A stretch of DNA of 12,430 nucleotides. Origin: Gallionella sp. (GTDB lineage Bacteria > Pseudomonadota > Gammaproteobacteria > Burkholderiales > Gallionellaceae). The translations under genes and the position numbers were made by a program. The stretch spans positions 1 through 12,430 of the forward strand of contig JARCRR010000061.1 of NCBI GenBank assembly GCA_029850565.1, written 5' to 3'. Numbering within the stretch: position 1 is the first letter of the stretch; each line of letters opens with the position of its first letter. Shown one piece after another: positions 8,786 through 12,430 of the stretch. The notes beneath the pieces are model-generated. The model did no database searches. It was not told where the DNA came from and saw only the letters and a program-made list of their open reading frames with translations.

Positions 8786-8890
8786 TCAGGCGACCTTCCC
8801 CAGCAACAGGTATTCCATCAATGCTTTTTGTACGTGCAACCTGTTTTGGTTACGGCCGCCGCTGTGCGGCTTAACATTCGCTGCGCTCAT
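8786..8890 (-). CDS. 34-codon mini-ORF: element-encoded start fused to displaced argF tail
   Basis: The inserted DNA between argF and DUF2798 offers GGAGG (8900-8896), five bases, then ATG (8890). The frame reads MSAANVKPHSGGRNQ and then passes, exactly in the argF frame, into the duplicated tail NRLHVQKALMEYLLLGKV, ending A-stop. The TGA is one base before the DUF2798 ATG. The stop and frame are seen directly; translation is inferred from the strong Shine-Dalgarno. A likely job, if any, is to carry ribosomes to DUF2798 now that argF ends about 150 bases earlier. It could equally be a passive remnant. The peptide has no fold of its own that I recognise: the C-terminal half is the last helix of ornithine carbamoyltransferase. 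Confidence 0.5.
   Translation of the reverse strand: MSAANVKPHSGGRNQNRLHVQKALMEYLLLGKVA
8796..8847 (-). repeat. 52-bp direct repeat, copy next to DUF2798 (displaced argF tail)
   Basis: It matches 8942-8993 in 51 of 52 positions; the single difference (8807/8953) is a synonymous Leu codon. Read on the minus strand in the argF frame it encodes the ornithine carbamoyltransferase C terminus, then VA and a stop. It is directly followed by the DUF2798 start. Confidence 0.95.
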
Positions 8891-8915
8891 GTTAGCCTCC
8901 GCCGAAACAGGTTGC
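8836..8915. repeat. 11-bp inverted repeat framing the insert's hairpins
   Basis: GCAACCTGTTT at 8836-8846 and AAACAGGTTGC at 8905-8915 are perfect reverse complements 58 bases apart. The left arm is part of the argF tail copy; the right arm is inside the insert. The enclosed DNA holds two further hairpins, so the whole 80-base unit can fold as a branched structure. Confidence 0.85.
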
Positions 8916-8941
8916 ATTGCGGCTGGGCGCTTCATTGCACT
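8848..8941 (-). mobile_element. Hairpin-rich insert that splits and regenerates the argF end
   Basis: These 94 bp lie between the two argF tail copies, so insert plus one copy equals 146 bp. Inside are GCCGC-TGT-GCGGC (8858-8870) and a near-perfect stem GGCTTAACAT (8868-8877) against ATGTTAGCC (8889-8897), with one bulged base. AAACAGGTTGC (8905-8915) is an inverted copy of part of the argF tail and can pair with 8836-8846. No transposase and no classical terminal repeat is present. It resembles a small non-autonomous or REP-like palindromic element, but I cannot name a family; a slippage or template-switch origin is also possible. Confidence 0.55.
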
Positions 8942-9855
8942 TTCCCCAGCAATAGGTATTCCATCAATGCTTTTTGTACGTGCAACCTGTTTTCAGCCTC
9001 ATCCCATACGACAGATTGCGAACCGTCAATGACCTCAGCAGACACTTCCTCGCCGCGATGCGCAGGCAGGCAGTGCATGAAGATCGCATCTTTTGCCGCG
9101 ACGCGCATCATGTCGCCGTCCACTTGCCAGTCGGCGAAGTCCTTCATACGTTCTTCGTTCTCTGCTTCCCATCCCATCGAAGTCCATACATCGGTGGTCA
9201 CCAGGTCTGCACCGCGTGCGGCTTCCATCGGATCGGCAAACTCTTCGTAGTGTTGATGGCCATACAAGCCAGCACGTTCCGGTTCGACTTCGTATCCCGG
9301 TGGTGTCGATACGTGAACATTGAAATCCAATATCTCGGCCGCTTGCAACCAGGTGTTGCACATATTGTTGGAATCGCCGATCCATGCCACTGTCTTGCCT
9401 TGGATGCTGCCGCGATGCTCTATGAAGGTGTAGATATCGGCAAGGATCTGGCAGGGGTGGTATTCGTTGGTCAGACCATTGATAACGGGCACGCGCGAAT
9501 GGGCGGCGAAGCGTTCGATGATGCTCTGCTCGAAGGTGCGGATCATCACGATGTCGCTCATGCGCGAGATGACTTGTCCTGCGTCTTCCACGGGTTCGCC
9601 GCGCCCGAGTTGGGAGTCGCGTGTATTCAGATAGATGGCCGAGCCACCTAACTGTTGGATTCCCGCCTCGAAGGAGAGACGGGTGCGCGTGCTGGCCTTC
9701 TCAAAGATCATCACCAGTGTGCGGTCAGTGAGCGGCCAGTATTGCTGGTAGGACTTGAATTTCTGTTTGATGATGCGCGTGCGCTCGAACAGATATTCAA
9801 GCTCTTCGCGGGTCAGGTCTTTGAATTGTAAAAAATGTTTGATACTCGCTGCCAT
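8932..9855 (-). CDS. argF: Ornithine carbamoyltransferase
   Basis: ArgF transfers the carbamoyl group from carbamoyl phosphate to ornithine, giving citrulline. The 307-residue product has the carbamoyl-phosphate motif STRTR at 55-59, HPCQ at 133-136, the ornithine-side DVWTSMG at 222-228 and HCLP at 261-264. Length and residues are those of the anabolic family. A GGAAAAG Shine-Dalgarno lies four bases before the ATG; argD ends 13 bases upstream, so the two are co-transcribed. Its last 18 shared residues (from Asn289) are encoded in a 52-bp stretch repeated downstream, and its final residue (Q instead of A) and stop come from inserted DNA. The enzyme is expected to be active because the C-terminal helix is fully regenerated. 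Confidence 0.99.
   Translation of the reverse strand: MAASIKHFLQFKDLTREELEYLFERTRIIKQKFKSYQQYWPLTDRTLVMIFEKASTRTRLSFEAGIQQLGGSAIYLNTRDSQLGRGEPVEDAGQVISRMSDIVMIRTFEQSIIERFAAHSRVPVINGLTNEYHPCQILADIYTFIEHRGSIQGKTVAWIGDSNNMCNTWLQAAEILDFNVHVSTPPGYEVEPERAGLYGHQHYEEFADPMEAARGADLVTTDVWTSMGWEAENEERMKDFADWQVDGDMMRVAAKDAIFMHCLPAHRGEEVSAEVIDGSQSVVWDEAENRLHVQKALMEYLLLGKVQ
8942..8993 (-). repeat. 52-bp direct repeat, copy used by argF
   Basis: This is the partner of 8796-8847. It forms the present argF 3' end, but after the shared region argF closes with codons for V and Q and a stop at 8934-8932, where the other copy closes with V, A and stop. Confidence 0.95.
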
Positions 9856-9868
9856 GATGCTTTTCCAA

Positions 9869-11041
9869 TCAGGATTGCAAGAAGTCTTTGATGAGCGGAC
9901 TCAGGATGTCGATCATTTGTTGCGCTTCCGCTTGCGACAGAATGAGCGGGGGCAACAGACGTACTACCGTATCGGCGGTCACGTTGATGAGTAGTCCTTT
10001 GGCCAGCGCCAGTTTGACCAGATCACCGCATGGTTTTTCCAATTCGATACCGATCATTAAACCCTGGCCACGTATCTCTTTGACGCCGCTGACACCCTGC
10101 AAAGATGTGCTCAAGCCATCGCGTATGAATCTTCCGACTGATGCCGCATGAGGGAGTAAGCCATCCTGTTCGACGATGTTGAGCGTATTCAGACCCGCGG
10201 TGCAGGCCAGCGGATTGCCGCCGAAGGTCGAGCCATGGTTGCCGGGCTTGAAGGTGCCAACTGCTTTACTGGCGGCTAGGCAGGCGCCGATAGGCACGCC
10301 TGACCCAAGACCTTTGGCCAAGGTCATCACGTCTGGCAGGATGCCGGTATGTTGATAGGCAAACCACTTTCCGGTACGTCCGATGCCGCATTGCACCTCA
10401 TCCAGCATCAGCAACCAGTCGTTCTGATCGCAGAGTTTGCGGATTTCTTGCAGGTAGGCGATGTCCAGCGTGCGGATGCCGCCTTCGCCCTGGATGGGTT
10501 CGACTAGTACGGCAACCACGTCGCGATTGTGTTGCGCGACTTGGCGCACTGCTTCCATATCGTTATAGGGCACACGCACGAAACCGCTTACTAGCGGGTC
10601 GAAGCCTGCCTGCACCTTGCGGTTGCCCGTGGCAGAGAGAGTGGCCAGCGTGCGGCCGTGGAATGCCTTCTCCATCACGATGATGGAAGGATTATCGATG
10701 CCGCGACCGTGCCCATAAAGGCGCGCTAATTTGATGGCGGCTTCGTTTGCTTCGCAGCCTGAGTTGCAGAAGAAGACTTCCTGCATGCCAGAGAGGGCGC
10801 AGAGTTTGTCAGCCAGCACTTCTTGCCCTGCGATCTGGTAGATGTTGGAACAGTGGATGAGGCTATCAATCTGTTTTTTGAGCGCAGAAGTGAAGCGAGG
10901 GTGAGCATGCCCCAGTGTATTGACGGCGACACCCGATAAACCATCTAGGTAGCGATTGCCATCAGCATCCCAAAGCCAAGCACCTTCGCCGCGGGTGAAG
11001 GTGACGGGTTGTCTAGCATACGTATTCATCAAGTGTGACAT
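9869..11041 (-). CDS. argD: Acetylornithine aminotransferase
   Basis: ArgD is a PLP-dependent class-III aminotransferase that converts N-acetylglutamate-5-semialdehyde to N-acetylornithine with glutamate as amino donor; many homologues also serve as succinyldiaminopimelate aminotransferase in lysine synthesis. Starting from the ATG at 11041 the product has 390 residues and opens MSHLMNTYARQPVTFTRGEG. It carries NSGCEANEAAIKLAR (from about 93), FHGRTLATLSATG, VEPIQGEGG, LDEVQCGIGRTGKW and the PLP lysine in TLAKGLGSG (Lys243). I chose this start over a TTG at 11080 because GGAAAG lies six bases ahead of it and the length fits the family. It is the first arg gene, after rpsT and its terminator, so it depends on read-through or a promoter in the short gap; only a weak -10-like TATAGT (11085-11080) is visible. 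Confidence 0.98.
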   Translation of the reverse strand: MSHLMNTYARQPVTFTRGEGAWLWDADGNRYLDGLSGVAVNTLGHAHPRFTSALKKQIDSLIHCSNIYQIAGQEVLADKLCALSGMQEVFFCNSGCEANEAAIKLARLYGHGRGIDNPSIIVMEKAFHGRTLATLSATGNRKVQAGFDPLVSGFVRVPYNDMEAVRQVAQHNRDVVAVLVEPIQGEGGIRTLDIAYLQEIRKLCDQNDWLLMLDEVQCGIGRTGKWFAYQHTGILPDVMTLAKGLGSGVPIGACLAASKAVGTFKPGNHGSTFGGNPLACTAGLNTLNIVEQDGLLPHAASVGRFIRDGLSTSLQGVSGVKEIRGQGLMIGIELEKPCGDLVKLALAKGLLINVTADTVVRLLPPLILSQAEAQQMIDILSPLIKDFLQS

Positions 11042-11088
11042 AGCAAGCTTTCCGGTCTTGTTGTACCTCTGGGACTGCAACTATAAAC

Positions 11089-11122
11089 AAAAAAAGGCCG
11101 ACAGCTTCGTCGGCCTTTTTTT
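11089..11122 (-). terminator. Intrinsic terminator of rpsT
   Basis: GGCCGAC and GTCGGCC form a perfect 7-bp stem with a six-base loop, flanked by seven A on one side and seven T on the other, so the A/T tracts can extend pairing. It begins 29 bases after the rpsT stop. The symmetry would let it work in both directions, but no plus-strand gene reads towards it. Confidence 0.95.
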
Positions 11123-11150
11123 ATTTCGCAGTCTTATCGTCTGCGATAAA

Positions 11151-11414
11151 TCAGGCCATCGCCTTGATAGCGGCGGACAAGCGGCTCTTATGGCGAGCAG
11201 CTTTGTTCTTATGGATGATTTTCTTGTCGGCGATGGAGTCGACCACGCTGGTGGATGCGCTGAACACGGACTGTGCAGCGGCCTTGTCGCCAGCTTCGAT
11301 CGCTTTCACTACCTTCTTGATTGCGGTACGCAATTCGGAACGCAATGTGGTGTTATGAGCGTGTTGCTTGTCTGCTTGTCTTGCGCGTTTTCTGGCTTGT
11401 GCTGTGTTTGCCAT
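11151..11414 (-). CDS. rpsT: 30S ribosomal protein S20
   Basis: S20 is a primary 16S-rRNA-binding protein that helps organise the 30S body. The 87-residue product is the usual helical, strongly basic protein: [41 protein letters not shown], a central serine/alanine-rich helix, and the conserved end [21 protein letters not shown] good AAGGAG Shine-Dalgarno precedes the ATG. It is monocistronic in appearance, with a strong promoter about 40 bases upstream and an intrinsic terminator just downstream. The start is ATG, so the UUG-start-based autoregulation known in E. coli does not apply in the same form. Confidence 0.99.
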   Translation of the reverse strand: MANTAQARKRARQADKQHAHNTTLRSELRTAIKKVVKAIEAGDKAAAQSVFSASTSVVDSIADKKIIHKNKAARHKSRLSAAIKAMA

Positions 11415-11454
11415 GGTGACTCCTTGGGAATTCGGCTTGCGTTAAAAGGCGCGC

Positions 11455-11483
11455 ATTATAGGGAGACTCTGTGGATTTTGCAA
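11455..11483 (-). promoter_or_regulatory. Sigma70-type promoter of rpsT
   Basis: On the minus strand, TTGCAA (11483-11478) and a perfect TATAAT (11460-11455) are separated by 17 bases, followed by GCGCGCC, a GC-rich discriminator as expected for a stringently controlled ribosomal promoter. The start site should be near 11448, giving a leader of about 34 bases. Confidence 0.88.
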
Positions 11484-11648
11484 CTCAAAGCCTGCCTCTA
11501 TGTACACTTCGCTAAAAGGCAGTGAGATTTTTAACTATTTGTATGTATGCCTAGTCACTTAGCTTGGAAATAATACCGTCTCCAGAAATGCCACATTAGT
11601 TCTTTAATGGATAGAGCAATCATGCTTCTAGCGGAAAGCAGAGTGCGG

Positions 11649-11654
11649 TAGAAT
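11649..11654 (+). promoter_or_regulatory. Probable -10 element of hisC
   Basis: TAGAAT preceded by TGCGG and followed by a GC-rich stretch resembles a betaproteobacterial -10 box; transcription would start near 11661, some 23 bases before the ATG. The -35 region (TTCTAG around 11626) is poor. The rest of the 269-bp rpsT-hisC gap shows no ORF or attenuator-like run of His codons. Confidence 0.5.
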
Positions 11655-11683
11655 GCCGCGCATCATTGAAACACCATCCATCC

Positions 11684-12430
11684 ATGTCTTCCGCCAGCAT
11701 TGCCGTCACTCCACAGAATCTGATACGCCCTGATATCCAAGCGCTCCATGCTTATCACGTACCGTCCAGTGCGGGTTGCGTCAAGTTGGATGCGATGGAG
11801 AATCCCTATCTATTGCCTGAAAGCTTGCGCGAGGAGCTTGCGCGACTGACGGCGGACGCTGCCATCAATCGCTATCCGGATGCCGGTGCCTATAAACTTA
11901 AAGAGCACATTCGAGCTGTGACTGGCCTACCTTCAGATATGGATGTGCTGTTAGGCAACGGTTCTGACGAGATCATCCAAGTGTTGGCGATGGCTGTGGC
12001 CAAACCGGGCGCCGTGTTGCTGAGTGTCGAACCGTCGTTCGTGATGTACAAGATGATCGCTACTTTTACGGGTATGAGATACGTGGGGGTGCCGCTGACT
12101 CAGGATTTCTCTCTCGATTTGCAGGCGACGCTGGAAGCTATTAAGCGTGAACGCCCTGCGCTGGTGTTCCTTTCTTACCCGAACAACCCTACCGGTAATC
12201 TATTCGACGCGGAGGCCGTTAAGCAGATCATCGCAGCAGCCCCCGGTTTGGTGGTGGTGGATGAGGCCTATTACGCCTTTGCTTGTGACAGTTTCATCCC
12301 TCATCTGGCGCACTATGACAATCTGTTGGTGATGCGCACTTTCTCCAAGTTGGGAATGGCTGGGTTGCGTTTGGGTTTTTTAGCGGGAAGAACAGCTTGG
12401 TTGAGCCAGTTGGAAAAGCTGCGCTTACCG
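11684..12430 (+). CDS. hisC: Histidinol-phosphate aminotransferase, 3' end cut off by window edge
   Basis: HisC is a class I/II PLP aminotransferase that converts imidazole-acetol phosphate and glutamate to histidinol phosphate in histidine synthesis. From ATG at 11684 the frame is open for 249 codons to the window edge (usual length is about 355-370). Visible motifs are [53 protein letters not shown] at 164-174, [10 protein letters not shown] from 190, and the PLP-lysine segment [13 protein letters not shown] with Lys222. No Shine-Dalgarno is obvious, and the predicted leader is very short. It is the only plus-strand gene and diverges from rpsT, so it probably opens a separate transcript. 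The start Met is supported by the -10 position and by family length, but a slightly later start cannot be excluded. Confidence 0.96.
   Translation, partial: MSSASIAVTPQNLIRPDIQALHAYHVPSSAGCVKLDAMENPYLLPESLREELARLTADAAINRYPDAGAYKLKEHIRAVTGLPSDMDVLLGNGSDEIIQVLAMAVAKPGAVLLSVEPSFVMYKMIATFTGMRYVGVPLTQDFSLDLQATLEAIKRERPALVFLSYPNNPTGNLFDAEAVKQIIAAAPGLVVVDEAYYAFACDSFIPHLAHYDNLLVMRTFSKLGMAGLRLGFLAGRTAWLSQLEKLRLP

Noticed and set aside
8848..8941. Integron attC-like site (GCTTAAC ... GTTAGCC)
   Set aside because: The boxes resemble attC consensus, but the spacer and total length are too short, the second box deviates, and no integrase or cassette array is present.
8974..9651. 225-codon plus-strand frame antisense to argF
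   Set aside because: Antisense shadow of a clear ornithine carbamoyltransferase gene; no motif.
9869..11080. Longer argD start at a TTG (11080)
   Set aside because: No ribosome site, very close to the rpsT terminator, and the extra 13 residues do not fit the family; the ATG at 11041 has a good Shine-Dalgarno.

Overview
This looks like a chromosomal housekeeping segment from a betaproteobacterium, most plausibly the Nitrosomonadales/Gallionellaceae part of the class. The basis is gene order and protein character: rplU-rpmA-obgE-proB, trxA-rho and rpsT-argD-argF-argG are all familiar betaproteobacterial neighbourhoods, and base composition looks moderate-to-high G+C by eye. The genus assignment is inference. 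Apart from hisC at the right edge, every convincing gene is on the minus strand.

Reading from right to left on the minus strand: rpsT (S20) has a strong sigma70-type promoter and an intrinsic terminator. The arginine cluster argD-argF-(DUF2798 membrane protein)-argG follows. Next comes a tightly packed, co-oriented run of small genes: a TARG1-like macro-domain protein, PpnP nucleoside phosphorylase, YajQ-family protein, a secreted or periplasmic PAP2 phosphatase and a DJ-1/PfpI protein. A 301-bp gap without a confident gene precedes trxA and rho. Then rplU-rpmA has its own promoter and terminator, followed by obgE and a 3'-truncated proB that runs off the left edge. On the plus strand at the right edge, hisC diverges from rpsT and runs off the window.

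The pathways are arginine synthesis (argD, argF, argG, complete steps from N-acetylglutamate semialdehyde amination to argininosuccinate, excluding enzymes encoded elsewhere), the first step of proline synthesis (proB), histidine synthesis (hisC), ribosome components and assembly (S20, L21, L27, Obg), transcription termination (Rho), thiol redox (Trx) and nucleotide/ADP-ribose handling (macro protein, PpnP).

The least ordinary spot is the argF/DUF2798 junction (8786-8993). The last 52 bp of argF are present twice (one mismatch), separated by 94 bp of hairpin-rich sequence. The copy next to DUF2798 ends in TGA-C-ATG, which looks like the original coupled junction. The copy argF now uses ends differently. 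The intervening DNA supplies a strong Shine-Dalgarno and an ATG that read in frame into the displaced argF tail, giving a 34-codon mini-ORF that still ends one base before DUF2798. This looks like a small palindromic element that inserted into a gene end while regenerating both the gene end and a translational entry for the downstream gene. I found no defence system, CRISPR array, tRNA, rRNA, transposase or phage gene.
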